Shown: positions 28,505 to 38,321, counted from the first letter of the stretch. The stretch: 43,270 nucleotides of DNA from Pyropia haitanensis (GCA_008729055.1 SDUX01000189.1:1-43270); one strand, 5' to 3'. A program made the numbers and translations. Notes: generated from the letters alone by a model not told the origin.

Positions 28505-29289
28505 TCAGGCCATCCAGGCTGCCTTGCGCTTGTCAAAGAACGCCCCGATCCCCTCAGCAGCTTCTTCCGTCTCCCACCGCTCCGCCAGCGCCGCAATCGA
28601 CATCGCGACCGCCTCGTCCGTCGCAGCCCCGCCCAGATCAAGCGCCAGCTGCTTGGCCGCCGCCACCGCTCCCGGTGCACAACTGAGATAAGGCACAACC
28701 TCTGCCTCTACCGCCGCGTCAAGGTCCGCCGCAGGCACAGCTTTCGCCAGCAACCCAAGCTCTACCGCTTCAGCCGCCCCAAAAAGCCGCGCAGACATAA
28801 AGACACGCCGCGCCCGTCCTTCGCCCATGCGCGCGATCACATAGGGCCCAATAGTCGCCGGAATAATCCCCAGCCGCGTCTCCGTGAAACCCATCTTCAG
28901 ACTGTTGACACCGATGGCCACATCACAAACCGACGCCATCCCAACACCGCCGCCAAAGGCATTTCCCTGCACTTTGCCGATCACTGGTTTCGTCAAACGG
29001 TTCAGCGCCCCCAGCATCGCCGCCAGCTTGCCCGCCTCTGCCGAGCGGTCTCTGCATCCATATCCCGTTGCGCCCGCATCCAGCCCAGATCACCGCCTGC
29101 ACAAAAGCTCTTGCCCGCGCCCGTCAGGACCACGACCCGCACCGCGTCATCAGCGGCGAGTTGCCGTGCAGCATCCGTGAGATCAGCCAACATCTGCGCT
29201 GACATCGCATTGTGCTTCTCCGGTAGGTTCAACGTCAGCGTCGCCACACCCCGCGCGTCCATCTCAACGGTGACCGTCTCAAAACTCAT
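28505..29289 (-). CDS. liuC: Methylglutaconyl-CoA hydratase (enoyl-CoA hydratase family), with one frameshift
   Basis: Hydrates 3-methylglutaconyl-CoA to HMG-CoA in leucine breakdown. A crotonase-fold protein of about 261 residues once one missing base near 29042 (CGGCAG where CGGGCAG fits) is restored. The N part has AGKSFCAGGDLGWM and the C part GKVQGNAFGGGVGM, which together make the oxyanion hole, plus ETRLGIIPATIGPYV around the catalytic glutamate. The start overlaps the hmgL stop (ATGA). Assignment to this step rests on the neighbours ivd, mccAB and hmgL; the fold alone would allow other enoyl-CoA hydratases. Confidence 0.88.
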
Positions 29290-30138
29290 GCCCGCATCGC
29301 CCGCGCCATGCCTGCCGCGTCTTCCAGCACATCCTGATCCAGCCCCGTCTCATAGCCCAGCGCCGTCAGATGCGCATTCACCGCTTCCGTGGCCACATTC
29401 CCCGCCGCGCCGGGCGCGTAGGGACATCCACCCAAACCACCCACAGCCGCGTCAAAAACCCGCAACCCCATCGACAGCGACGCATCAATATTGTCCATCG
29501 CCCGACCATGGGTGTCGTGATAATGCCCCGCCAACCGTCCAGCAGGCACCACATCCCGCACCGCCAGCAACATCCGCGCAATACTGTCCGGTGTCCCTGC
29601 CCCAATCGTATCACCCAGAGAAATCTCGTAACACCCCATCGCAAAAAGCTTGTCGGCCACCTCTGCCACCGCCTGTGGTGCCACCGGCCCGTCATAGGGG
29701 CACTCCACCACGCAGGAGACATAGCCACGCACCGGCAAATCGATATGCCGCGCTTCTTCCAGAATAGGTGCAAACCTCTCCAGGCTCTCGGCAATGCTGG
29801 CATTGATGTTCTTCTGGCTGAACCCTTCGGAGGCAGAGCCGAAAACGGCGATCTCATCGACCCCGGCCTTCAACGCATCCTCATACCCCGCATGTTCGGC
29901 GTCAGCGCCGCATAGCGCACACCGTCGCCGCGCCTGATCCCTGCCATCACCTCACTCGAGCCTGCCATTTGCGGCACCCACTTAGGGCTTACGAAGGAGG
30001 CGCATTCGATCCGCCGGAACCCCGCGTCCGTGAGCCGGTCCACCAGGGCAACCTTCTCGGCCACCGGTATCTCGCGCGCCTCGTTCTGCAGCCCGTCCGC
30101 GGTCCCACCTCGAATATCTCGCAAGTCCCCAAACTCAT
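29286..30138 (-). CDS. hmgL: Hydroxymethylglutaryl-CoA lyase, with two frameshifts
   Basis: Cleaves HMG-CoA to acetyl-CoA and acetoacetate, the last step of the leucine pathway. Read through two single-base deletions (near 30098, where the N-terminal GPRDGLQNE would be restored, and near 29888 after TPNMRG), it gives about 284 residues from ATG 30138. The TIM-barrel marks are ECASFVSPKWVPQMA, YVSCVVECPYDGPV, EISLGDTIGAGTP and the catalytic-cysteine loop GGLGGCPYAPGAAGN. Both indels are in G runs. It overlaps liuC by ATGA and lies about 50 bases after the glutathione transferase gene. Confidence 0.9.
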
Positions 30139-30189
30139 CACACCGTCCCCCGCTTCATCTTTCCAATAGACGCATACGCACTGCCACCC

Positions 30190-30855
30190 TCACGTGACCG
30201 GCCAAGGCGCATAGAATTCCCGTTCATAAATCCCATCCCCCTGTGGCAGCGCCTTTTGAAACGCCTCACGTTCCGTGATCCGCGCATACCAATCCGCCAC
30301 TGCCGGATGCTGATCCAGCGTCACGAAAAACCGTGACATATAAACCGCCTGTCCCACAGAGATATCGGCTGCCGAAAAGCCCAAGGTCAACAGATAGTCG
30401 CGGTTCTCCACCGGCGTACTGAGCCGCGCCTCAATCGCATCATAGCATTTGCCGACCCTTGCTGCCTCCAGCTTCATCACGATCGGGCTGCGCATATTGT
30501 CCTCCCGCAGCGCCACATGCTGCTGGGTCAGAGCGGCTGTATGCTGGCTCAGGGTTTCGGCAAAATGCACCCAGACAAGCCAGGCCATCCGGTCAGGCGA
30601 CCCGGCGGACCGCCCCAGACGGTCCAGCGAAAACCGCTCGCAAAGGTATTCGGTAATCGCGCCCGTCTCAAACATCCGCTCGCCCTCGATCTCCAGCGCG
30701 GGCACCCGACCTGCCGGAGAGAGCGTCAGATAAGCCGGATCGCGCAGCGACCGGTCAAAGGGATGCACCTGCACCCGAAACGGCACGTCAAGTTCATTCA
30801 GCAACCAGAGCGTGCGCATCGAACGGGTCTGGGGACAATGATGCAGCGTGATCAT
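30190..30855 (-). CDS. Glutathione S-transferase family protein
   Basis: A 221-residue cytosolic GST. The N-terminal thioredoxin-like domain begins [22 protein letters not shown] and contains the cis-proline/γ-Glu loop (AGRVPALEIEGERMFETGAITEYL). The C-terminal helical domain follows from about residue 90. Substrate not predictable. It is embedded between mccA (4-base ATGA overlap) and hmgL in the leucine operon, so it should be co-expressed with them. It might scavenge a reactive acyl-CoA, such as 3-methylcrotonyl- or methylglutaconyl-type thioesters, but that is inference. The frame is intact, in contrast with its neighbours. Confidence 0.9.
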   Translation of the reverse strand: MITLHHCPQTRSMRTLWLLNELDVPFRVQVHPFDRSLRDPAYLTLSPAGRVPALEIEGERMFETGAITEYLCERFSLDRLGRSAGSPDRMAWLVWVHFAETLSQHTAALTQQHVALREDNMRSPIVMKLEAARVGKCYDAIEARLSTPVENRDYLLTLGFSAADISVGQAVYMSRFFVTLDQHPAVADWYARITEREAFQKALPQGDGIYEREFYAPWPVT

Positions 30856-32798
30856 GCCGCCGCCTCTTCCTCGGCTTCAAGCCGCACCAGCGCCGCCCCC
30901 CGCCTCAACCTGATCGCCCGCCGCCGCCAGGACTTCTGCGACGACGCCGTCCCGCACGGCGAGGAGCGCGTGTTCCATCTTCATCGCTTCAAGTACGGCC
31001 AGACGATCTCCTTTTGTGACCGCCTGCCCAACCTTGGCATCAACGGCCCGCACAAGCCCCGGCATCGGCGCCTCAATCAGATTACCATCCCCCTGCGCGC
31101 CCGCCGCCCGGTCCAGCGGATTGATCACCTCAAAAACCAACCCGTGGTTTTCAAAGACAGTGACGGTATCTGCGCTGCGCACCACATCTGCGGCAATCGC
31201 GCCCCCGACGACCCAGCGCCCGGCGCGCCGCTCGGCCTCAACCTCATCCTCGCCCAAGGTCCAGATTGCCGATCAGCCGAGACCACCCGCACTTTCAGCA
31301 CATGCTCCGCCCCGCCCCAGGACAGCGTCACCTGCCGCCGCAAGGCCGCCATAGATGGAAACCGGTCTCCGCTTCCGTATCCAAAAGCTCAAGTGCGCAC
31401 ATCCCGGCCAAAGCCGCATGGCGTGGTTCGACCTCCGGCACAGCGGTCAATACGTCGATGTCCCGTGCAATGAGCCCAGTGTCCACATCGCCTAAGCCAA
31501 AGCCCTCATGCCCTGCCAACGCTCCCAGAAAGGCAAGGTTCGTCACCGTCCCGCCCACCTGACAGCCTTCAAGTGCCGCACGCAGCTGCGACAGGGCCAC
31601 CTCACGCGTCGCACCATGCACGATGACCTTGGCAATCATCGGATCATAGAAGGGCGAAATTGTATCGCCTGCGCGAACACCAGAGTCCGCACGGCGCGCC
31701 ATCGGCAAACCGCAAATGCGTCAGCGTCCCTGTTGCAGGCAGAAAACCCTTGGGCACGTCCTCTGCATAAAGCCGCGCTTCAAAGGCATGCCCGGTGATC
31801 GAAAGATCCTCCTGCGCGGCAGGCAAAGTCTCTCCTGCAGCCACACGCAATTGCCATGCCACCAGATCGACCCCGGTGATCATCTCCGTCACCGGATGCT
31901 CGACCTGCAACCGTGTGTTCATCTCCATGAAGAAAAAGCCATCCGGCCTCAGCCCGCCTGAGCCATCCACAATGAACTCGACCGTCCCGGCCCCGGCGTA
32001 ACCAATGGCCTCAGCCGCACGCACCGCAGCGGCTCCCATGGCCGCACGCATCTCTTCGGTCATGCCCGGTGCCGGGGCCTCTTCGATCACCTTTTGATGA
32101 CGACGTTGCAGGGAACAATCCCGCTCAAAGAGATGCACCGCACGGGCCCCATCCCCAAAGACCTGCACCTCGATGTGCCGCGGTTTGGAAACGAATTCTC
32201 CACCAGCACATCCGCATTGCCAAAGGCCGTCTTGGCCTCAGACCGGGCACTCTCCAGCGCCGCCTGAAACGCACCCGCCTCTTCGACCAGACGCATCCCC
32301 TTGCCCGCGCCACCCGCAACCGCCTTGATCAACACCGGATAGCCGATCTTCTCTGCCTCATCGGCCAATAGGCCCATCATCCTGATCCGCCCCATGGTAC
32401 CCGGGCACACCGGCACGCCCGCTTCGACCATCAACGCCTTGGCAGCATCCTTCAGCCCCATCGCCCGGATGGCCTTGGCCGAAGGCCCGATGAACACCAA
32501 GCCTGCCGCCTCCACCGCATCCACAAAATCAGGGTTCTCCGACAAAAACCCGTATCCGGGATGGATCGCCTGAGCCCCTGTCTCCAGCGCCGCCTGCACA
32601 ATCACATCGCCGCGCAGATAACTCTCCGCCGGGGCGGACCCGCCGATATGCACCGCCACATCCGCCATGGCCACATGTTTGGCCCCGGCATCCGCATCAG
32701 AATAGACAGCCACACAGCGCACCCCCCATGGCCTGCGCCGTTTCCATCACCCGGCAGGCAATCTCGCCCCGGTTCGCAATCAGGATCGTGTCAAACAT
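30852..32798 (-). CDS. mccA: 3-methylcrotonyl-CoA carboxylase alpha subunit (biotin carboxylase + carrier), six frameshifts
   Basis: Carboxylates biotin with ATP and bicarbonate and holds it on its carrier domain. Read through six single-base indels (near 32722, 32197, 31697, 31350, 31265 and 30905; net zero) it gives about 648 residues, the normal size. N-terminal [17 protein letters not shown] starts the biotin carboxylase domain; the ATP-grasp loop is [37 protein letters not shown] is the active-site segment; the carrier motif EAMKMEH is near the C terminus. Every break preserves recognisable sequence on both sides, and several are in runs of four to six G or A. ATG at 32798. Expected partner: mccB, 93 bases upstream. 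Confidence 0.92.
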
Positions 32799-32891
32799 CG
32801 CGCCACCCCACTCTCTTCATCTTTCCAACTACAATTCCGGGGTTTGGGGCAGCGCCCCAATCAGGTCCCCGCCAAGTGCACGACGCGCCAC

Positions 32892-34496
32892 TCACATCCG
32901 GAACACGCCAAACGTGTCTCCTCGATCGGCGCACAGAGCGACGCCGACAGGCTCAAAAACAACACATCCCGCGACTTGCGGGGATCAATGATCCCGTCGT
33001 CCCAAAGCCGGGCGCTGGCGTAAAGCGGATGGCTCTGCGCCTCGAACATATCAATCGTGGCTGTTTGAAGGCCGCCTCTTCCTCCGCAGACCACTCCTGC
33101 CCCGCCCGCTCCATCGCGTCGCGTTTCACCGTCGCCAGCACGCCCGCCGCCTGCGGTCCACCCATCACCGAAATGCGTGAACTCGGCCAGGTCCACAGGA
33201 ACCGTGGCCGATAGGCCCGCCCCGCCATGCCGTAGTTCCCCGCCCCAAAGGAGCCGCCGACCCAGCATGGTGATCTTGGGCACATTTGTCGTCGCCACCG
33301 CCGTGACCATCTTGGCCCCATGCCGCGCGATCCCCTCGTTTTCGTACTTCCGACCCACCATGAACCCGGTGATGTTCTGCAGGAAGACCAGGGGAATGCT
33401 CCGCTGCGAGCACAGCTCGACAAAATGCGCGCCCTTCTGCGCCGCTTCAGAAAACAGCACCCCGTTGTTGGCAATGATCCCAATGGGACAGCCCTTCACA
33501 TGCGCAAAACCACAGACCAGCGTCTCGCCAAACCGCGCCTTGAACTCGTCAAAGCGCGATCCATCCACCAGCCGCGCGATCACCTCACGGATGTCATAGG
33601 GCGTGCGCAGGTCCGCAGGCACCGCACCCAAAATCTCCGACGGATCATAAGCAGGCTCTTCCGGGCTTTCCCATTGCACCGTTACAGGCTTCGCCCGGTT
33701 GAGCTGCGCCACCGCCCGCCGCGCGAAGTGCCAGCGCATGCGCATCATCCTCTGCCAGATAATCCGCCACGCCGGACAGCCGCGTATGCACATCGCCACC
33801 GCCCAGGTCTTCGGCCGAGACAACCTCGCCCGTCGCCGCTTTGACGAGCGGGGGACCCGCAAGGAAAATTGTCCCCTGCTCCTTCACAATGATCGTCACA
33901 TCCGACATGGCAGGCACATAAGCCCCGCCCGCCGTACAGGAGCCCATCACCACTGCGATTTGCGGGATGCCTTTCGATGACATCCGCGCCTGATTGTAAA
34001 AAATCGCCCCAAAATGATCCCGGTCCGGAAACACCTCATCCTGATTGGGCAGGTTCGCCCCACCCGAATCCACCAGATAGACGCAAGGCAGATGATTGGC
34101 CTCCGCGATCTCCTGCGCGCGAAGATGCTTTTTCACGGTCATAGGGTAATAGGTCCCACCCTTCACCGTGGCATCATTGCAGACCACCATGACCTCCTGC
34201 CCCCGCACTCGGCCAATCCCGGCAATCACTCCGGCACAGGGGGCAGCGCCGTCATAAAGCCCATGGGCCGCCGTCGCGCCCACTTCCAGAAATGGTGAGC
34301 CCGGATCAAGCAGGTTTGCCACCCGTTCCCGCGGCAACATCTTGCCCCGGCTTTCATGCCGCGCGCGCGATTTCTCGCCACCGCCAAGGGCTGCCGCCTC
34401 CGCGGCTTCCTCGACCAAAGCCAGCGCCTCCAGATGTGCGGCCTCATTGGCCTTGAATGTCTCTGACGACGTCAGAACCTGTGATTTCAGCTTCAT
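32892..34496 (-). CDS. mccB: 3-methylcrotonyl-CoA carboxylase beta subunit, four frameshifts
   Basis: Carboxyltransferase that moves CO2 from biotin on MccA to 3-methylcrotonyl-CoA. Four single-base indels (near 33725, 33262, 33062 and 32920; net zero) must be bridged; the result is about 534 residues ending at TGA 32892. Family segments include [94 protein letters not shown] and [17 protein letters not shown] at 34496 follows GAAAGGG. It heads the mccB-mccA-GST-hmgL-liuC set. In the 93 bases between mccB and mccA nothing is seen beyond a short GGGGC-rich inverted repeat. Confidence 0.93.
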
Positions 34497-34566
34497 GAAA
34501 ACCCTTTCATGCCCCAGCGCGGGCGATGTTATCCCACGTCAGTCTCTGTAATTTTTCCACGCCAAT

Positions 34567-34580
34567 TTGATCTAGGTCAC
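34567..34580 (+). promoter_or_regulatory. Candidate FNR/CRP-family site upstream of ompW
   Basis: TTGATCTAGGTCAC matches the FNR-type dyad TTGAT-N4-ATCAA at 8 of 10 fixed positions, and GTCA is an accepted variant of the right half in Alphaproteobacteria. Its centre (34573.5) lies 41.5 bases upstream of the start point expected from a -10-like TAGGAT at 34603-34608, the classical spacing for a class II activator. In E. coli, ompW responds to oxygen through FNR. The site may also affect mccB on the other strand, whose start is 71 bases away. Confidence 0.5.
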
Positions 34581-34638
34581 GGCGCGATACTGCGGCGCAG
34601 CATAGGATGGCCCCATCGCTTTGATCAGGAGACACGCT

Positions 34639-35235
34639 ATGACACGTACCCTTGCCGCCATTCTGCTTTTGGCCCTCAGCGCGACCTCCGTTGCGGCCCA
34701 GTCTCAGGGAGACTGGACGCTCGGCTTCGGCATCGGCTCGGTCATGCCAAAATCCGGTAACGGCATCATCGCAGGCGGCGAAGCCGACATCGGCAACGAC
34801 ATCCGCCCGACCATCACCGCAGAATACTTCATCCGTGACAATCTCGGCATCGAATTGCTTGCCGCCACACCCTTTGAGCATGACATCAACATTGATGGCC
34901 TGGGCTTTGCGGGCAGCACCAAGCACCTCCCGCCGACCCTGTCGCTGAACTACCACTTCCCGACCAACACCAAGTTCAAACCCTATATTGGTGCAGGCAT
35001 CACCTATGTGACCTTCTTTGAGGAAGAATCGGATCTCGGCACGCTGGAACTCGATGACAGCTTCGGCGTGTCCGTGCAGGCCGGTGTGGACTACGAGGTC
35101 AGCCCGAATGCCGCGGTCCGTGCCAACATCCGCTGGATGGACATCGACAGTGATGTCAGCCTGAACGGGACCGAGATCGGCACCGCCGAGATCGACCCTG
35201 TGGTGGTGAACCTGGCCTATGTGATCAAGTTCTAA
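34639..35235 (+). CDS. ompW: OmpW family outer-membrane protein
   Basis: Small eight-stranded outer-membrane beta-barrel, about 198 residues. The start at ATG 34639, with AGGAG seven bases upstream, gives a clean signal peptide (MTRTLAAILLLALSATSVAAQ). The barrel part shows alternating hydrophobic residues, with family marks TITAEYFIRDNLGIELLAATPF, LPPTLSLNYHF, KPYIGAGITYV and a terminal aromatic residue (VNLAYVIKF) recognised by the Bam machinery. OmpW proteins are thought to pass small hydrophobic molecules. It is transcribed against the leucine genes on both sides, so it is an independent unit, with an FNR-like site upstream. Confidence 0.92.
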   Translation: MTRTLAAILLLALSATSVAAQSQGDWTLGFGIGSVMPKSGNGIIAGGEADIGNDIRPTITAEYFIRDNLGIELLAATPFEHDINIDGLGFAGSTKHLPPTLSLNYHFPTNTKFKPYIGAGITYVTFFEEESDLGTLELDDSFGVSVQAGVDYEVSPNAAVRANIRWMDIDSDVSLNGTEIGTAEIDPVVVNLAYVIKF

Positions 35236-35254
35236 CGAACTTGTGCTCTGAAAC

Positions 35255-35280
35255 GGAGGCCGCGTCATGACGTGGCCTCC
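35255..35280. terminator. Palindromic hairpin, candidate bidirectional terminator
   Basis: GGAGGCC..CGTCATGACG..GGCCTCC is a near-perfect 26-base palindrome 20 bases after the ompW stop. It also contains the TGA stop codon (35267-35265) of the convergent acyl-CoA synthetase gene. It can pair over its whole length with one G-T pair, leaving a tight loop. There is no long T run on either side, so termination would be imperfect or the hairpin may instead protect both 3' ends. Confidence 0.55.
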
Positions 35281-36782
35281 GCCGTCGCACGGGCCTTCAA
35301 TTCTTTGCGGATGACCTTGCCTGTCACCGTCATCGGCAGCGCTTCGAGAAAATCGATTTCCCTTGGGTAGGAATAGCTTGCCAGCCGTTCCTTAACCCAT
35401 GCCTGAAGGACCTCCGCCGTCACCGCACTCCCCGGCTTTCGTACAACGTATGCCTTTACGATCTCCGTGCGCCACGCGTCGGGTTTGCCGACCACACCGC
35501 AGGTCGCCACGTCTGGATGGGTCAGCAGGCAGTCTTCAATCTCAGCCGGTCCAATCCTGTAGCCCGCTGAGGTGATGACATCATCCTCACGCCCCACAAA
35601 CCGCAGATAGTCGCCTTCCCAGATGCCACGATCTCCGGTCACCAGCCAATCCCCGCGAAACTTCCGCGCGGTCTCCTCAGGCCGGTTCCAGTAGCCCAGC
35701 ATCATTGAGGCCGAACCCCGACGCACGGCCACGTCGCCCTCTTCTTCCGTTGGCACGCCATCCCCATCGATCACGGCCACCTGGTGCCCCGGCACCGCCT
35801 TGCCAATGCATCCCGGTCGGGCCGCAAAGTCAGTGCCACAGGACGACACGGTCATATTGCACTCGGTCTGCCCGTAGAATTCATTGATCTCCAACCCAAA
35901 GGCCTGCCGCCCCCAGGCCAGCATCTCTGCGCCCAGCGGCTCCCCACCGCTGGCAACAGAGCGCAGCCCCGGCACGTCTGCACCTTCCGCCTTCAGCATG
36001 CGCAGCGCCGTAGGCGGGAAGAAGACGTTCCGCACGCCACCAGCCGCAATCACCTCTTTGCACCCTGCAACCGAAAACTTGCGGCTCCGCGCCGCCACCA
36101 CCGGCACACCCAGAGCGAGACCGGGCATCAACACATCGAAGAGCCCGCCGATCCATGCCCAATCCGCTGGCGTCCAAAGGCAGTCACCGTCTTGACCCAG
36201 ATGATCGTGACTCATAGCCACACCCGGCAAATGGCCCTTCAATACCCGGTGGCCATGCAAGGCGCCCTTGGGGCTCCCAGTCGTTCCGGACGTATAGATC
36301 AATACCGCCGGGTCCTCCGCGCCCGTATCGGCAAAAGGCACCGAACCCCCGTCCAGCCCGCAGCTTTCTGCCAGCCAAGGCTGCGCCAGCCCGCCCAATA
36401 GACCTGCGCCCTCCGCATCGGTCAACACGATGCTACATCCCGCATCCCTGACCCGCGCCGCCAGCGCGTCATGTTTGAAAAGCTTGAACAGAGGCACCGA
36501 AATGGCCCCGATCTTCCAGATTGCCAGATGCGCTGCAGTGCACCATGGGGACTGGCTCAACAAGACCCCAACCCGGTCGCCCGGTGCCACCTGTGTCAGC
36601 AACGCCCGCGCCAAACCATCCGTCATCGCGCCAAGTTCGGCAAAAGAGACATCCCGCCGCCTGCCGCTTGTCAGGTCGACAATCGCCAGTCTTTCATCCG
36701 CCTGCGCCAAACACTGCGCCGCCATATTCAGGCGGTCCGGCACGTCCCATTGGCCGTCCTCTGTGAGCCCCGGCAGGGTCAT
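35265..36782 (-). CDS. AMP-forming acyl-CoA synthetase (acetyl/acetoacetyl-CoA synthetase-like)
   Basis: Adenylates a carboxylic acid and joins it to CoA. The 505-residue product shows AMP-binding motifs in order: the P-loop-like LIYTSGTTGSPKGALHGH near residue 165, EFYGQTECNM near residue 303, WLVTGDRGIWEGDYLRFVGREDDVI near residue 385 and the C-terminal lysine region PMTVTGKVIRKELK. It is shorter than the acetyl-CoA synthetases (~650) and nearer to medium-chain or acetoacetate-type synthetases. In this cluster it could activate acetoacetate from HmgL or an incoming branched-chain acid such as isovalerate; sequence cannot decide. The start overlaps the stop of the small membrane-protein gene by ATGA. 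Confidence 0.88.
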   Translation of the reverse strand: MTLPGLTEDGQWDVPDRLNMAAQCLAQADERLAIVDLTSGRRRDVSFAELGAMTDGLARALLTQVAPGDRVGVLLSQSPWCTAAHLAIWKIGAISVPLFKLFKHDALAARVRDAGCSIVLTDAEGAGLLGGLAQPWLAESCGLDGGSVPFADTGAEDPAVLIYTSGTTGSPKGALHGHRVLKGHLPGVAMSHDHLGQDGDCLWTPADWAWIGGLFDVLMPGLALGVPVVAARSRKFSVAGCKEVIAAGGVRNVFFPPTALRMLKAEGADVPGLRSVASGGEPLGAEMLAWGRQAFGLEINEFYGQTECNMTVSSCGTDFAARPGCIGKAVPGHQVAVIDGDGVPTEEEGDVAVRRGSASMMLGYWNRPEETARKFRGDWLVTGDRGIWEGDYLRFVGREDDVITSAGYRIGPAEIEDCLLTHPDVATCGVVGKPDAWRTEIVKAYVVRKPGSAVTAEVLQAWVKERLASYSYPREIDFLEALPMTVTGKVIRKELKARATAEATS

Positions 36783-37084
36783 GCTTCCGGCTCTTCATTC
36801 GGGGCAATGACAACAAGCCGCCCCCGCCGGTCCACCGGGTATTGACGCATTATCTCACCCTGCCCGCAGCGGATGACAATCCAGATCGGCGCCACTTCTC
36901 CCGGTACCGCAACGCAATCGCTCAGCGCCGCCCCTGCAGGCCCGTTTGCAACATAGTCCGCGGCATAGTGATTGATCACATCCGTCTCCGTCATCGTCGC
37001 CGCCATCCAGCCCGAACGCAGGCCAATCAGCCCAAAGCCAAGGATCAGCAGCCCAAAAGGCGTCCACCAAAGCCAGCGCGGCAC
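36779..37084 (-). CDS. Small membrane protein between ivd and the acyl-CoA synthetase
   Basis: A 101-residue protein with one N-terminal transmembrane helix (WWTPFGLLILGFGLIGLRSG) and a soluble part of about 75 residues containing two cysteines (LSDCVAVPG and IVIRCGQG) that could form a disulfide in the periplasm. GTG at 37084 lies five bases after the ivd stop, and the gene overlaps the synthetase start. No named family recognised. Its constant coupling to leucine-degradation genes suggests co-expression; its role is unknown. Confidence 0.7.
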   Translation of the reverse strand: MPRWLWWTPFGLLILGFGLIGLRSGWMAATMTETDVINHYAADYVANGPAGAALSDCVAVPGEVAPIWIVIRCGQGEIMRQYPVDRRGRLVVIAPNEEPEA

Positions 37085-37089
37085 GCGGC

Positions 37090-38253
37090 TCAGCCCATCG
37101 CCGCCATCATCTCACGCCCCACCAGCATCCGCCGGATTTCCGAGGTACCCGCCCCGATCTCCATCAGCTTGGCATCGCGGAAGATGCGCCCCACGGCATT
37201 GTCGCTCAGGTATCCGGCCCCGCCCATGGCTTGGACAGCCTGATGCGCCTGCACCATGGCCTGTTCCGAGGCATAAAGACAGCAGGCCGCCGCATCCTGA
37301 CGGGTCACATCGCCCCGGTCACAGGCCTGTGCGACCGAATAGACGTAAGCGCGCGCCGAATTCATCGCCGTGTACATGTCGGCCATCTTGCCCTGCATCA
37401 GCTGAAAACTCCCGATGGGCTGCCCGAACTGCTTGCGCTCGGCCATATAGGGCATGATCTCATCCAGACAGGCCGCCATGATCCCCAGGCCAATGCCCGC
37501 CAGCACCACGCGCTCGTAATCAAGGCCGGACATCAGCACCGCAACTCCGCGCCCTTCTTCACCCAGCACATTCTCGAAAGGCACTTCGACGTCTTCAAAG
37601 ATCAGCTCGGCAGTGTTCGATCCCCGCATTCCCAGCTTGTCGAAATGCGGCGAGGTGCTGAACCCCTTCATGTCCTTGTCGATCAGAAAAGCCGTGATCC
37701 CCTTCGAACCTGCATCCGGATCGGTCTTGGCATAGACGACAAGCGTCTGCGCGTCGGGACCATTGGTGATCCAGTACTTGTTGCCGTTCAGCCGGTAATG
37801 ATCGTTCCGCTTCTCTGCGCGCAGTTTCATCGACACAACATCACTGCCCGCCGAGGGCTCCGACATCGCCAGCGCGCCCACATGCTCTCCAGAACAAAGC
37901 TTTGGCAGATACTGCTGGCGCTGTTCATTTGTTCCGTTAAGCTTGATCTGGTTCACGCAGAGGTTCGAATGCGCGCCATAGGACAAGGAGACGGAGGCGG
38001 AAGCCCGCGCAACTTCCTCAACCGCGACTGTGTGCGCGACGTAGCCCATCCCGGAACCGCCGAATTCCTCAGGCACCGTCACACCAAGCAGGCCCAGCTC
38101 TCCCATCTCCGTCCACAATTCGGCCGGAAACTCATTGTTCTTGTCGATGTCCGCCGCCATGGGTTTCACCCGCTCCTGCGCCCAACGGTGCACCATCTCG
38201 CGCATGGCTTCGGTGTCTTCACCCAGATCGAATTTCATGCTGGCGGTGAACAT
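37090..38253 (-). CDS. ivd: Isovaleryl-CoA dehydrogenase
   Basis: FAD enzyme that oxidises isovaleryl-CoA to 3-methylcrotonyl-CoA in leucine breakdown, passing electrons to ETF. The start ATG 38253 ([21 protein letters not shown]) has a strong GGGGAGG upstream; the longer reading from 38292 would cross the operator and was rejected. It has 387 residues. Family signatures: [26 protein letters not shown] (characteristic of isovaleryl-CoA dehydrogenases), [13 protein letters not shown] near residue 125 and [33 protein letters not shown] at the end. First gene of the leucine cluster, preceded by a predicted promoter and a perfect palindrome. Confidence 0.95.
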   Translation of the reverse strand: MFTASMKFDLGEDTEAMREMVHRWAQERVKPMAADIDKNNEFPAELWTEMGELGLLGVTVPEEFGGSGMGYVAHTVAVEEVARASASVSLSYGAHSNLCVNQIKLNGTNEQRQQYLPKLCSGEHVGALAMSEPSAGSDVVSMKLRAEKRNDHYRLNGNKYWITNGPDAQTLVVYAKTDPDAGSKGITAFLIDKDMKGFSTSPHFDKLGMRGSNTAELIFEDVEVPFENVLGEEGRGVAVLMSGLDYERVVLAGIGLGIMAACLDEIMPYMAERKQFGQPIGSFQLMQGKMADMYTAMNSARAYVYSVAQACDRGDVTRQDAAACCLYASEQAMVQAHQAVQAMGGAGYLSDNAVGRIFRDAKLMEIGAGTSEIRRMLVGREMMAAMG

Positions 38254-38274
38254 GGATGCCTCCCCAAACCAATT

Positions 38275-38294
38275 TAATGAACACTTGTTCATTA
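38275..38294. promoter_or_regulatory. Perfect 20-bp palindrome, candidate TetR-type operator for ivd
   Basis: TAATGAACA-CT-TGTTCATTA is a perfect 9-bp inverted repeat with a 2-bp centre, 21 bases upstream of the ivd start. Length and symmetry suit a TetR-family dimer. It differs from the known LiuR (MerR-type) leucine-regulon palindrome. It overlaps the predicted -10 region of ivd, so binding should block transcription. No regulator gene lies in the window; a TetR gene elsewhere is expected. Confidence 0.6.
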
Positions 38295-38321
38295 CTTACC
38301 GGCAAGACCTGCGCCGGTCAA
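38293..38321 (-). promoter_or_regulatory. Predicted ivd promoter
   Basis: On the minus strand, TTGACC (38321-38316) is followed after 17 bases by TAAGTA (38298-38293), a weak -10. The -10 overlaps the end of the 20-bp palindrome. Transcription would begin near 38286, inside the operator, which supports repression by occlusion. The rest of the divergent gap (38322-38411) shows only a ribosome-binding site (CCGGAGA) for the plus-strand gene. Confidence 0.4.

Noticed and set aside
28505..34496. Decayed leucine operon (pseudogenes)
   Set aside because: All breaks are single-base indels that balance out in mccA and mccB, and no other damage is seen. Sequencing error explains them better, and housekeeping genes in the window show the same type.
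38254..38292. Extended ivd N terminus starting at 38292
   Set aside because: It would add 13 residues not typical of the family and would place the palindrome inside the coding region. A strong ribosome-binding site precedes ATG 38253.
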